From the NCBI GenBank assembly GCA_947626485.1, contig CANQSG010000003.1, forward strand, positions 1 to 32,215: DNA of 32,215 nt, read 5' to 3'. Below, piece after piece: positions 1 through 8,354 of the stretch (positions within the stretch are counted from its first letter, which is position 1; each line of letters begins with the position of its first letter). Both the position numbers and the translations under genes were made by a program. The stretch is from an uncultured Clostridia bacterium. GTDB taxonomy: Bacteria; Bacillota; Clostridia; Oscillospirales; Acutalibacteraceae. Under the pieces are notes generated by a model. The model ran no database searches, was not told the DNA's origin, and saw only the letters and a program-made list of their open reading frames with translations.

Positions 1-1
1 C

Positions 2-745
2 CCCTTTGCGCGCACACAGCTGCTGCTCGGCTGCGCGGCGATGCGGCGGCTGCAAACGGCGCGGGTCGCGGTCTTCGGCGTCGGCGGCGTCGGCGGGTAC
101 GCGGTCGAAGCCCTCGCCCGCTCCGGCGTCGGGGCGCTCGATTTAATCGACGGCGACGTTTTCAGCCCGACGAACCTCAACCGCCAGCTGCACGCGACGT
201 TTCAGACCATCGGCCAAGCGAAGGTCGAGGCGGCGGCCGAACGCCTGCGGACGATCAACCCCGCCCTGCGGGTGACGACGCACCGCATTTTTTACAGCGC
301 CGACACCGCCGACCGGTTCGACCTCGCCGCCTACGATTACATCGTCGACGCGATCGACGACCTGCGCGGCAAAATCGAGCTCATCGTCAACGCCGACCGC
401 GCCTCTACACCGATCATCAGCTCGATGGGGGCGGGCAACAAGCTCGACCCGACGGCCTTTGCCGTGACCGATCTGTCGCGCACCTCGGTCTGCCCCCTCG
501 CGCGTCTTCTGCGCCGGGAGCTGCGCCGCCGGGGCATTGTGAAGCTGAAAGTCGTCTCCTCGCGCGAGCCGCCGCGAAAGCCGTCCCCGCCGCCCGACGG
601 CGGCAGACCGGTGCCCGGCAGCACGGCCTTTGTCCCGTCCGTTGTCGGACTGATTTTAGCGGGCGAGGTCGTCCGCGACCTGACCGCCGGGTTGATTCCC
701 GACCCGCAAACCGCGCCCGACGGGTGCGAAAACCGATCAATTTAA
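2..745 (+). CDS. tcdA: tRNA threonylcarbamoyladenosine dehydratase, 5'-truncated by window edge
   Basis: This is a ThiF/MoeB/HesA-fold, E1-like ATP-dependent enzyme that cyclises t6A to ct6A at position 37 of ANN-decoding tRNAs in the cytosol. The first ATG in the window (41) is not the real start. The frame is open to the window edge, and the residues before it (PFARTQLLLGCAAM) match the usual TcdA N-terminus, so the start lies upstream. The nucleotide-binding glycine motif (GVGGVGGYAVEALARSG), the LNRQ segment and the DAIDD motif are all visible. The C-terminal half has the TcdA-typical SVCPLARLLRRELRRRGI stretch and a proline-rich loop before PGSTAFVPSVVGL. The gene lies 31 nt upstream of metY and is probably co-transcribed with it. 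The family assignment is confident; a generic ThiF-like enzyme is the only alternative. Confidence 0.9.
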   Translation, partial: PFARTQLLLGCAAMRRLQTARVAVFGVGGVGGYAVEALARSGVGALDLIDGDVFSPTNLNRQLHATFQTIGQAKVEAAAERLRTINPALRVTTHRIFYSADTADRFDLAAYDYIVDAIDDLRGKIELIVNADRASTPIISSMGAGNKLDPTAFAVTDLSRTSVCPLARLLRRELRRRGIVKLKVVSSREPPRKPSPPPDGGRPVPGSTAFVPSVVGLILAGEVVRDLTAGLIPDPQTAPDGCENRSI

Positions 746-776
746 GGCGGCTCGTCCGCAGAAAGGATTTTGTATT

Positions 777-2083
777 ATGGCAGACATTCGCGATTCCAAA
801 AACTGGAGTTTTGAAACCAAACAGCTCCACATCGGACAGGAGCAGGCCGACCCGACGACCGACGCGCGCGCGGTGCCGATCTACGCCTCGACCTCCTTCG
901 TTTTCCACAGCGCGCAGCACGCCGCCGACCGCTTTGCGCTCAAGGACGCCGGCAATATTTACGGCCGCCTGACCAACCCGACGCAGGACGTTTTCGAGCA
1001 GCGTATCGCCTCGCTCGAGGGCGGCGCTGCGGCGCTGGCGACGGCGTCGGGCGCGGCGGCGATCCATTACACCATTTCAGCCCTCGCGAAATCCGGCGAG
1101 CACATCGTGGCGGCCAAGACGATCTACGGCGGCACCTATAACCTCCTCGCCCACACCCTGCCGCTTTCCGCGGGCATTACGACGACCTTTGTCGACCCAG
1201 ACGAGGCAGGCGCGTTTGAAGCCGCCGTGCAGCCCAACACCAAGGCGATCTTCGTCGAGACGCTGGGCAATCCGAATTCCAATATCATCGACATCGAGGC
1301 CGTCGCCGCCGTCGCCCACAAGCACGGCATTCCGCTCGTCATCGACTCGACCTTCGCGACGCCCTATCTCATCCGCCCGATCGAGCACGGCGCCGACATC
1401 GTCGTCCATTCGGCGACGAAATTCATCGGCGGGCACGGCACGGCCATCGGCGGCGTGATTGTCGACGGCGGCAGCTTCGACTGGAAGGCGTCGGGCAGGT
1501 ATCCGTGGATCTCCGAGCCCAACCCGAGCTATCACGGCGTTTCTTTCGCCGAAGTCGCGGGTCCGGCCGCCTTCGTCACCTATATCCGCGCGATTCTGCT
1601 GCGCGACACCGGCGCGACCCTCTCGCCCTTCCACGCGTTTTTGTTCCTGCAAGGGTCGAGACCCTCTCGCTGCGGGTCGAGCGGCACGTCGAAAACGCGC
1701 TGAAGATCGTGGATTATTTAAACCGCCACCCGCAGGTCGAGGCGGTGCATCACCCGTCGCTGCCGACCGAGCCGAGCCACCCGCTGTATCAAAAATATTT
1801 CCCGCAGGGCGCCGGTTCGATCTTCACCTTCGAGATCAAAGGCGGCAGCGCGGCGGCGACGAAGTTCATCGACAACCTGGCGATCTTCTCGCTGCTCGCC
1901 AACGTCGCCGACGTGAAGTCCCTCGTGATCCACCCCGCCAGCACGACCCACGCCCAGCTGACCGAGGAGGAGCTCGCCGAGCAGGGCATTCGCCCCGGCA
2001 CCATTCGGCTTTCGATCGGCATCGAGGCGGTCGACGACCTGATCGCGGCGCTCGACGCGGCCTTTGCGGCGGTCAAGGACTGA
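777..2083 (+). pseudogene. metY: O-acetylhomoserine sulfhydrylase (MetY), interrupted by a one-base frameshift
   Basis: This is a PLP enzyme of the Cys/Met metabolism family, which makes homocysteine from O-acetylhomoserine and sulfide. The start is ATG 777, preceded by AGAAAGGA. Frame one runs to 1703 and contains ETLGNPNSNIIDIEAVA and the PLP-lysine motif HSATKFIGGHG (K215). Homology leaves this frame at LQG near 1653-1655 and resumes in the next frame as ETLSLRVERH (from about 1658) through to 2083, ending with the family-typical NVADVKSLVIHPASTTH and GTIRLSIGIE. The family normally reads LQGLETL here, so one base (most likely a C in GGGCTCGAG) is missing between 1653 and 1657. The repaired length of about 435 residues is normal for MetY. 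Everything else is intact, so a sequencing error is as likely as a true pseudogene. A strong terminator follows. Confidence 0.85.
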
Positions 2084-2107
2084 CCTGTTTTCGCAACCCG
2101 ACCCTTT

Positions 2108-2149
2108 CCCGGGCGCCCGGACGCAACCCGTTCCGGCGCCCGGGTTTTT
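2108..2149 (+). terminator. Rho-independent terminator of tcdA-metY
   Basis: A perfect 10-bp stem (CCCGGGCGCC at 2108-2117 with GGCGCCCGGG at 2135-2144) is followed directly by five T (2145-2149). It separates the metY transcript from the riboswitch promoter downstream. Confidence 0.9.
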
Positions 2150-2191
2150 ATGATGTATGTTTTTGAAAAAGGCAGGTGTGTTTTTGGGGGC

Positions 2192-2220
2192 TTGCAATCC
2201 GGCGGCGGCTTTGGTATAAT
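2192..2220 (+). promoter_or_regulatory. Sigma-A promoter of the cobalamin riboswitch operon
   Basis: TTGCAA (2192-2197), a 17-bp spacer and TATAAT (2215-2220), with the -10 extended by TGG. The expected transcription start is around 2227, just before the conserved riboswitch body. Confidence 0.85.
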
Positions 2221-2227
2221 AACCGTG

Positions 2228-2474
2228 GACAGGCTGCCGATCTGGGTGCCTGCCGGACAACTGAATCCGAACGGAAAATACGGTTTGAAAAGTTGTACGC
2301 TGAGTAGATGTAAAAGGGAATCCGGTTCGAATCCGGAACAACCGCCATTACTGTATTTGACGGACGACGGGCGCAAAAATCCATTGGGCGGACGCGGTAG
2401 CGATGCCGGCCGCCTGAGAAGGAGCGTTCGCCGGCGGTAAGCGCCGCCATGTCATAAGTCAGGATACCTGCCGT
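2228..2474 (+). ncRNA. Cobalamin riboswitch aptamer
   Basis: The conserved B12 core can be read directly. AAAAGGGAATCCGGTTCGAA at 2312-2331 is followed by TCCGGAACAACCGCC and an ACTGTA segment (cf. the canonical AAAAGGGAATCCGGTGCAAATCCGGAAC...ACTGTA). The closing B12 box AAGTCAGGATACCTGCC lies at 2456-2472. The region between holds GC-rich peripheral stems, as in the larger class of cobalamin riboswitches. It lies between a strong promoter and the expression platform at 2501-2647 and leads into the transport operon. By analogy with known members, ligand binding should repress the operon. Exact ends are approximate. I did not fold the RNA by computation. Confidence 0.92.
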
Positions 2475-2500
2475 ATTTTCTTGGGTTTTTCACAACTTTG

Positions 2501-2566
2501 GTGAGAAGCGTGTAACCGATGTTCGCTGCAAAAAACGGCGCCCGGATTGCGCTTCTCGCTTTTTTT
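2501..2566 (+). terminator. Riboswitch expression platform, terminator 1
   Basis: GTGAGAAGCG (2501-2510) pairs with CGCTTCTCGC (2550-2559) over 10 bp with one G-T, across a loop of about 39 nt, and is followed by seven T (2560-2566). It lies 29 nt after the B12 box. Confidence 0.7.
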
Positions 2567-2621
2567 ACGCAGTCCGCCCGCCGAGCTTTGCCACACGCGA
2601 AATCATCAGTTACACGCTCTC
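2503..2621 (+). promoter_or_regulatory. Candidate long-range antiterminator pairing of the riboswitch
   Basis: Bases 2508-2521 (GCGTGTAACCGATG) are complementary to 2604-2617 (CATCAGTTACACGC) with a single C-A mismatch. The pairing extends outward through GAGA/TCTC with one bulged A. The 5' arm contains most of the 5' arm of terminator 1, and the 3' arm contains much of the 5' arm of terminator 2. Forming this helix would therefore disable both terminators. The pairing is visible in the sequence; its function is inferred. Confidence 0.6.
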
Positions 2622-2647
2622 GACCGAAGGGTTGAAAGCGTTTTTTT
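2614..2647 (+). terminator. Riboswitch expression platform, terminator 2
   Basis: ACGCTCTCGACC (2614-2625), a GAAG tetraloop, and GGTTGAAAGCGT (2630-2641) form a 12-position stem with one mismatch and one G-T pair. T2641-T2647 follows. It ends 25 nt before the first gene of the operon. Confidence 0.8.
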
Positions 2648-2672
2648 GTTGCGGAAAAGAGGTGTGCGGGAG

Positions 2673-2957
2673 ATGACGCAGGAGGAAAAAACGCGCTGGG
2701 CGGCAGCGTGTTTGCGGCAGAAACAGGCAGAACTGGGTCGGCTGCCGCGCAAGGAGGATTTTGATGCGCCCACGCGCTCGCGCATCAAAGCGTTTTTAGG
2801 TCCCTGGCCGCGCGCGCTCGAAGCGGCGGGGCTCAAACCGGCTCGCAAACCCCGGGCGGAGCGGACGCATCGGCACAAACGCCGTCCGTCCGACACGCAC
2901 AACGAGAGCCGGGAAAAACACGATCGGGAGGAATCTTCATGCAACAAAACAGAATAA
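2673..2957 (+). CDS. Small HNH-repeat (homing-endonuclease-associated repeat) protein, first gene of the B12 operon
   Basis: This 94-residue protein starts at ATG 2673 with an AAAGAGG-type site upstream. An earlier in-frame start would lie inside the terminator region and lacks a ribosome site. Residues about 1-55 form one copy of the short helical repeat that often accompanies HNH and homing endonucleases. Its pattern is visible as LGRLPRKEDFD, then RIKAFLGPWPRALEAAGL. No nuclease catalytic motif is present. The tail (about 56-94) is very basic and hydrophilic (RKPRAERTHRHKRRPSD), consistent with nucleic-acid binding. It overlaps the next gene by 19 nt, so the two are probably translationally coupled. 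The function is unknown. It could be a DNA- or RNA-binding regulator of the operon or a passenger; nothing here decides between these. Confidence 0.7.
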   Translation: MTQEEKTRWAAACLRQKQAELGRLPRKEDFDAPTRSRIKAFLGPWPRALEAAGLKPARKPRAERTHRHKRRPSDTHNESREKHDREESSCNKTE

Positions 2958-5920
2958 AATTCGCGGCGCGGCGCGGTCTGCGGGTCGCCCTCGCCGCCGC
3001 CGTCGCCCTCGTTCTGGCCGCCGGAACGCTGATTTTGCCATCGAATGCGGCGGACGCCTCGGTTTTCGCGGGGTACGCGTCAAAGTCGGCGGCGCTCGAG
3101 GACTGGATCGCGGCGGCGGTCGACAGCGCGAAGGCGCACAACGGCCTGTCGTCCGGCGATTCGCTGCTCGGCAGCGAGGCGTTTTGCGCCGGCGCGAGCT
3201 CGACCGACACCGATTGGATGGCGATGGCGATGGCGCGGTTTTCGCGCGCGGACGGCACGCCCTGCCTCGACGACGGCGACGGCTACGCGCGGTATCTCGC
3301 CGCGATGCGCGACTTTTTGACCCAAACCTATGCCGAAAAAAACGGCCTGCTGCACCGCGTCAAGGCGACGGAATGGCACCGCGCGGCGTTGACGGTCGCG
3401 GCGCTCGGCGGCGATGAAACGGCCTGCGGCGAATGGAACGGCGCGCCGATCGACCTGCTCGCCGACGGGGTGTATCAATGCGACCGCCTGTCCGCCGGAC
3501 CGGGCGGGCAGGGCATCAACGGCTGGCTCTGGGGGCTGCTCGCCCTCGACGCGCATCTTACCCCCGTTCCCGCCGACGCGCGGTTTACGCGGGCGGACTA
3601 TATCACGCAAATTCTCGCACATCAGACGGCGGACGGCGCGGACGGCCGACCCTTCGGCGGCTGGTCGCTGGGCGGCGTGACGGCCGACCCCGACCTGACG
3701 GCGATGGCGTTGCAGGCGCTCGCGCCCTATTACAACGACGAGACGGTTTATACCTATGAAGACGCCGCCGGGCAGACGGTTGCCCGGACGGTGCGGCAGA
3801 GCGTCGACGACGCCATCGCCAAATCGCAGGCGCTGCAAAACGCCGACGGCGGCTTCACCTCCTGGGGCTCGGGCAACATCGAGAGCGTCGCGCAGGTGGT
3901 GACGGCGCTGTGCAGCCTCGGCATCGACCCCGCGACCGACCCGCGTTTTGTGACGCCGGCCGGCAAGACGCCGCTCGACGCCCTGCTGCAATACCGGCTT
4001 GCCGACGGCGGCTTCCGCCATGTGGCGAGCGGCGGCTGGAACGCGATGGCGACCGATCAGGCGACCTATGCGCTCGTCGCCTGCTGGCGGCTTGAGAACG
4101 GCATGCGCGCCCTCTATGATATGCGCCCCGCCCCGACGGCCGAAGTGCAATCAGCGGTCGCGGCGGCCAAGGAAGCCATCGCGACCCTGCCCGCCCCCAC
4201 CGACCCGACCTACCGCGCCGCGCTGCGCGAAGCCCTGACCCGCTGCCGCGCGGTGCCGGAGTCCGAACGCCGCTACATCTATCACTACGCAACCCTCGCC
4301 GCCGCGATCGAACAGGTCGGCGGGGAGGACGCCCTGACCGGCACGACGCCCTTTGCCGTTTCGCTCGCGGTGACGGTGCTGCCGACGAAAACGGACTACA
4401 CGGCGGGCGAGACCTTTGACCCCGCCGGCATGGAGCTGACGGCGACCTTCAGCGACGGCAGCCGCCGCGTCCTTACCGACGGCTGGCAATTTGCCCCCGC
4501 TGACGCCCTGCAGGAGCGCGACACGGTAATCACGCTGACCTACGGGGCGCTGCAGACGACGCTTTCCGTCACGGTGCGTCCCGCCCCGGCTGCCGACGAC
4601 CTTTCGATCGGCACGGCGGCGGAGCTCGAAGCCTTTGCCGCGCGGGTCAACGGCGGTGAATCCTTTGCCGGGCGCACCGTCCGGCTGACCGCGCCCATCG
4701 ACCTCGGCGAGATCGAGGACTGGATCCCCGCCGGTCGGACGCAGACCTGCGCCTTTGCAGGCGTGTTCGACGGGCAGGGCTATGCCATTGAGAATCTGCA
4801 TTCCACGACGGGCGGCCTGTTCGGGTACGTCGCGAACGCGGCGGTGCTGCGAAATATCCGGCTGCGCAGCGGGGAGATCCGCGCGGCGTACGAGAGCTTT
4901 GTCGGCGGGATCGCCGGCTGGAGCGACGGCGCCGATTTTGTGAATTGCAGCAACGGCGCCGACCTCTTCGACGGCAACTACGTCGGGGGTATCGTCGGCA
5001 CGGTGCGTTTCGGCGGCGACAGCGTGATCTCCGGCTGTTACAACACCGGCGCGATCACGACCGGCGGCGGCAACATCGGCGGCATCGTCGGCCACCTCGG
5101 CACGGGTTACGGCGCAGACGCCCCGCGCGTGACGATCGAAAACTGTTACAGCACCGGGGCGATCACGGCGGATTACTTCGTCGGCGGCATCGTCGGTCGC
5201 GCGCAGGACGGCCACACGCTGCGCAACTGCTATCAGGTCGGGGCGATCGCGAGCTCGTCCGACAGCGTTGAAGTCGGCGGCGTCCTCGGCTTATGCACCA
5301 AAGGGGTGACGGTCGAAACCTGCTATTTCTCGTCCGACGGCTGCAAAACCGGTATCGGATTTACGCGGGGCGACGACACGACCGTCGGGCAGGCGACCGC
5401 CGCGTTTTTCACCGACGATTTCCGCGCGGCGCTCGGCAGCGCTTTTCGGGCGGATCGCTACGGCTTTGAAAACGGCGGCTATCCGCTGCTCTACTGGCAG
5501 ACGACGCAAACCGCCGACGCGGTCGACGACGTGATCGCCAAAATCGCCGCCATCGGCGTCGTGACGCGCGAAAGCGCCCCCGCCATTCAGGTGGCGCGGG
5601 AAGCGTATGACGCCCTGCCGGAAGCGGCGCGGGCGGCGGTCGAAAATTACGAAACGCTCGAAGCCGCCGAGGCGACCTTCGCGGCGCTGCCGCCGGAAGA
5701 AACCGGCGAAGAGGGCGAAACCCCGCCGGAAAAGGACGAAACGAATTCCGGCGCGAGCGGGAGCGAAAATTTGAATCAAAGCCAGAATCAGAATCAAACC
5801 GATAGCGCGGACGCACAAATACCGGCGATGGGGGAGAAATTGCCGGTCGGCGGGTTGGTGCTGCTCGGCGCGAGCCTTGTTCTGCTGGCGCTTTGCCGCA
5901 GGGGGCTGCGGACGCGCTGA
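2939..5920 (+). CDS. Transcobalamin-like surface protein A: alpha/alpha toroid, Ig-like domain, GLUG beta-helix, C-terminal anchor
   Basis: This 993-residue exported protein has GGGAGGA before ATG 2939. A signal peptide (hydrophobic 14-34) is followed by an alpha/alpha-toroid domain (about 53-395) of the terpene-cyclase/transcobalamin N-domain type, with repeats such as DLTAMALQALAPYY, QNADGGFTSWG, SVAQVVTALCSLGIDP and MATDQATYALVA. A helical segment follows (400-460), then a bacterial Ig-like domain (about 473-547, TYTAG-like start and FSDGSRRVL) and a GLUG-type beta-helix (about 553-850, repeated GGIVG, NCYSTGAIT). Next come another helical segment (858-917) and an acidic, Asn/Gln-rich spacer. 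The end is IPAMGE (961-966), a membrane helix and an RRGLRTR tail, resembling a sorting signal. Inferred role: capture of cobamides at the wall, from the riboswitch and the ECF neighbours. The toroid alone could suggest a terpene cyclase, but the context and export argue against this. Confidence 0.8.
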   Translation: MQQNRIKFAARRGLRVALAAAVALVLAAGTLILPSNAADASVFAGYASKSAALEDWIAAAVDSAKAHNGLSSGDSLLGSEAFCAGASSTDTDWMAMAMARFSRADGTPCLDDGDGYARYLAAMRDFLTQTYAEKNGLLHRVKATEWHRAALTVAALGGDETACGEWNGAPIDLLADGVYQCDRLSAGPGGQGINGWLWGLLALDAHLTPVPADARFTRADYITQILAHQTADGADGRPFGGWSLGGVTADPDLTAMALQALAPYYNDETVYTYEDAAGQTVARTVRQSVDDAIAKSQALQNADGGFTSWGSGNIESVAQVVTALCSLGIDPATDPRFVTPAGKTPLDALLQYRLADGGFRHVASGGWNAMATDQATYALVACWRLENGMRALYDMRPAPTAEVQSAVAAAKEAIATLPAPTDPTYRAALREALTRCRAVPESERRYIYHYATLAAAIEQVGGEDALTGTTPFAVSLAVTVLPTKTDYTAGETFDPAGMELTATFSDGSRRVLTDGWQFAPADALQERDTVITLTYGALQTTLSVTVRPAPAADDLSIGTAAELEAFAARVNGGESFAGRTVRLTAPIDLGEIEDWIPAGRTQTCAFAGVFDGQGYAIENLHSTTGGLFGYVANAAVLRNIRLRSGEIRAAYESFVGGIAGWSDGADFVNCSNGADLFDGNYVGGIVGTVRFGGDSVISGCYNTGAITTGGGNIGGIVGHLGTGYGADAPRVTIENCYSTGAITADYFVGGIVGRAQDGHTLRNCYQVGAIASSSDSVEVGGVLGLCTKGVTVETCYFSSDGCKTGIGFTRGDDTTVGQATAAFFTDDFRAALGSAFRADRYGFENGGYPLLYWQTTQTADAVDDVIAKIAAIGVVTRESAPAIQVAREAYDALPEAARAAVENYETLEAAEATFAALPPEETGEEGETPPEKDETNSGASGSENLNQSQNQNQTDSADAQIPAMGEKLPVGGLVLLGASLVLLALCRRGLRTR

Positions 5921-5957
5921 ATCGGCTGCGAAAACGGGACGAAAGGAGGGGCGCGGA

Positions 5958-8354
5958 ATGCGAATTTTCAAGCAAATCGAAATTTTCCTGTGCCTGTGCG
6001 GCGTGCTGTTCGGGAGTTTTTGCGCGCCTGCCGCGGCTGACGCGGCGGTGGGTGAAGTGACGATGAGCGTCGAGGCCTTTTCGATCGGCTGCGGCTACCT
6101 CGTCGAGCCGACGCGGCTGTCCTTCTACGCGGGCGAGACCGACGCTGACCTGCTGCTGCGGCTGCTGCGGCAAAACGGCCTTGCGGCCTTTTACGGCGGC
6201 ACGACGAAGGCGGGATTTTACCTCGCCTACCTCGCCGACGGCGACGCGTCCGCCGCCGACGCGCCGGATTATCGCAAGAGCGAGACCCCGCCGAATCCCC
6301 GCGCGCTCGGGCTGCGCCCCGCGATCCCCGCCCTGCTGACGCCGCACCTGAAACGGACGATGACCTATTTCGCGCCGGACGACGCGAAAAATTGGCCGGG
6401 ACTGCTCGGCGAGTTCGTCTTTACAAACGGGTCGGGCTGGATGTACTGCGTGAACAACGCCTTTCCGAACGTCGGCTTTGCCGACAAAAAGCCGGCGGAC
6501 GGCGAGGTCGTGCGGGTGCAGTTCACGCTGGCCTACGGCGCGGATATCGGCGGCGCGGCGGCGGTCGGGCAGCTGTCCGGCGGGTCGGTCGGGGCGTTTT
6601 ATGCCGTCGCCGACCGGGACGCCCTCACCCGCCAACTCTGCCGCGCCTACGCCCTGCCGCAGGCCGAGCGGGACGCCCTCGGGCAGCCGCTGCGCGAGGC
6701 GCTCGACGCCATGGCGGCGCTCGACGCGAAGCAGAGCCGGGTGGACGCGGCGGCAAACGCGCTTTCCCGCGCCCTGACGACCCCGGCGGGACAGACGACG
6801 GTTTCCAAACCATCCGCCGCGAGCGGGTCGACTGTCTCTGCGGTGACCGGGAGCACGACGTCCGGGACGCGCCCGGCGCAATCCTCGGCGACCGCCCCCG
6901 CCCCGACCGGGCAGGGCAAGACCGCGCCCGACGCGGCGACCTTCCGCGCCCTTGCGGAGGGGATCATCCGATGGAAAAAGGCGCAGCTCGGGCTGGCGGC
7001 CGACGAAAACCTGCTGTCCGGCGACTTTCTCGCGTCGGCGGGGTCGACGGCGGGGGACTGGTTCCCCTTCGCGCTCGGGCGGCTCTGCGTTTCGGACGAT
7101 TTTGCCGCCTATCGCGCCGCGCTGCGCGAACAGGTCGAGGCGCGCTACCGCCGCCCGGGCAAGCTCAGCGCGGCGAAGGCGACGGAATGGCACCGCATCG
7201 CCCTCGCGGTGCTGGCGACCGGCGGCGACCCGACGGCCTTCGGCGACGACGCGGACGGGCGACCCATCGACCTGATCGCCGACGGGGTCTATGACCGCGG
7301 CAAGACGACGCCGCTCGGCAGGCAGGGCATCAACGCCTACCTCTGGGGGCTGCTCGCCCTCGATGCCGCCGGCTGCCCCGTCCCGACCGACGCCGCCGAC
7401 ACGCGCGAGACAATGCTGTGCGAAATCCTGCGCCGCCAGCTGCCCGACGGCGGCTTCGCGCTGCAGGGCACGGTCGCCGACGTCGACCTGACCGCCATGG
7501 CGGTGCAGGCGCTCGCGCCCTATTACAAAGAAAACAACGCCGAGCTGACCCGCGCCGAGGCGCAGGCGGGGCGGACGGTGCGGCAGTGCGTCGACGCCGC
7601 CCTCGCCTGCCTGTCCAAATTGCAGGAGGCCGACGGCGATTTTGTCAGCTGGGGCAGGCGCAACGCCGAGAGCACCGCGCAGGTGATCATCGCGCTGTGC
7701 TGCCTTAGCGTCGACCCGCTGACCGACCCGCGCTTTGTGACGCCGACCGGCAAGACGCTGCTCGACGGGCTGCTGCGCTACCGGCAGGCCGACGGCGGCT
7801 TTGCCCACGCCTATAGTTTCGACCCCGAAAACCCCGACGCGGCGCCCGGGCAGTCGAACAGCATGGCGTCGGAGCAGGCGCTTTGCGCCCTCGCGGCGCT
7901 CTGGCGGCGGGCGCAGGGGCTTTCTTCGCTCTACGATTTCCGCGGGGCGGAAAAAACTTCTGATACGGCAATCGGCTCCGAAGCCGACCGCGCGGCAGCC
8001 GCCGCCCGACAGGCCGCGATCGACGCCCTGAACGCCGACCTGCTCGCGCTGCCGCCGCTCGAGAAACTCTCCTTGCGCGACCGCCCGCGGGTGCGCGCCC
8101 TGCTCGCCCGCTACCGGGCGCTGGACGAAGCCGACCGCGCGCAGATCGAAAACGCGCAAATCCTCGAACAGGCGGCGGCAAAGCTCGACGGCAGCCTGCG
8201 GGCGCTCCTCGTCGGAATTTTTGCCTGCCTCGCCGCCGTCGGGCTCGGCGTTTTTCTCATCTTCGACCTGCGCCGAAGACGCCGGGCGCGGGCATTGCGA
8301 GACGCCGACGCGTTTTCGCCCGACGACCCGGACGAGGGGGCGCATACGGAATGA
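5958..8354 (+). CDS. Transcobalamin-like surface protein B: DUF4430 domain plus alpha/alpha toroid, membrane anchored
   Basis: This 798-residue protein starts at ATG 5958, eight bases after GAAAGGAGG. An earlier in-frame ATG (5877) lies inside the previous gene and is rejected. A signal peptide (1-29) precedes a DUF4430 (transcobalamin C-domain-like) region at about 34-196, recognised by GSGWMYCVNNAFPNVGF and a closing DGEVVRVQFTLAYG. A helical segment (215-275) and a Ser/Thr/Ala/Pro linker (276-325) follow. The toroid (about 326-662) is clearly paralogous to that of protein A (KATEWHR, QGIN.LWGLLALDA, DLTAMAVQALAPYY, DPRFVTPTGKTLLDGLL). The end is a helical segment, one membrane helix (747-769) and a basic cytosolic tail. 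It therefore has both domain types of animal B12 carriers, in reverse order. It is predicted to bind cobamide and pass it to the ECF importer. The stop overlaps the next start (ATGA). Confidence 0.82.
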   Translation: MRIFKQIEIFLCLCGVLFGSFCAPAAADAAVGEVTMSVEAFSIGCGYLVEPTRLSFYAGETDADLLLRLLRQNGLAAFYGGTTKAGFYLAYLADGDASAADAPDYRKSETPPNPRALGLRPAIPALLTPHLKRTMTYFAPDDAKNWPGLLGEFVFTNGSGWMYCVNNAFPNVGFADKKPADGEVVRVQFTLAYGADIGGAAAVGQLSGGSVGAFYAVADRDALTRQLCRAYALPQAERDALGQPLREALDAMAALDAKQSRVDAAANALSRALTTPAGQTTVSKPSAASGSTVSAVTGSTTSGTRPAQSSATAPAPTGQGKTAPDAATFRALAEGIIRWKKAQLGLAADENLLSGDFLASAGSTAGDWFPFALGRLCVSDDFAAYRAALREQVEARYRRPGKLSAAKATEWHRIALAVLATGGDPTAFGDDADGRPIDLIADGVYDRGKTTPLGRQGINAYLWGLLALDAAGCPVPTDAADTRETMLCEILRRQLPDGGFALQGTVADVDLTAMAVQALAPYYKENNAELTRAEAQAGRTVRQCVDAALACLSKLQEADGDFVSWGRRNAESTAQVIIALCCLSVDPLTDPRFVTPTGKTLLDGLLRYRQADGGFAHAYSFDPENPDAAPGQSNSMASEQALCALAALWRRAQGLSSLYDFRGAEKTSDTAIGSEADRAAAAARQAAIDALNADLLALPPLEKLSLRDRPRVRALLARYRALDEADRAQIENAQILEQAAAKLDGSLRALLVGIFACLAAVGLGVFLIFDLRRRRRARALRDADAFSPDDPDEGAHTE

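Noticed and set aside
2320..2352. tRNA-like T-arm (TCCGG-TTCGAAT-CCGGA) followed by GCCA
   Set aside because: No matching 5' acceptor strand, D-arm or anticodon arm lies upstream. The sequence is the conserved AAAAGGGAATCCGG...AATCCGGAAC core of the cobalamin riboswitch.
3095..4123. Terpene cyclase or prenyltransferase function for the toroid domains
   Set aside because: The fold resembles those enzymes, but the proteins are exported, anchored, paired with DUF4430 and controlled by a B12 riboswitch. Intrinsic-factor-like carriers share the same fold without catalysis.
5409..8345. Very long open frame on the minus strand (978 codons) opposite the surface-protein genes
   Set aside because: It has no recognisable domain, is rich in Arg, Gly, Ala and Val as expected for the shadow of GC-rich codons, and the plus-strand genes have signal peptides, ribosome sites and clear domains.
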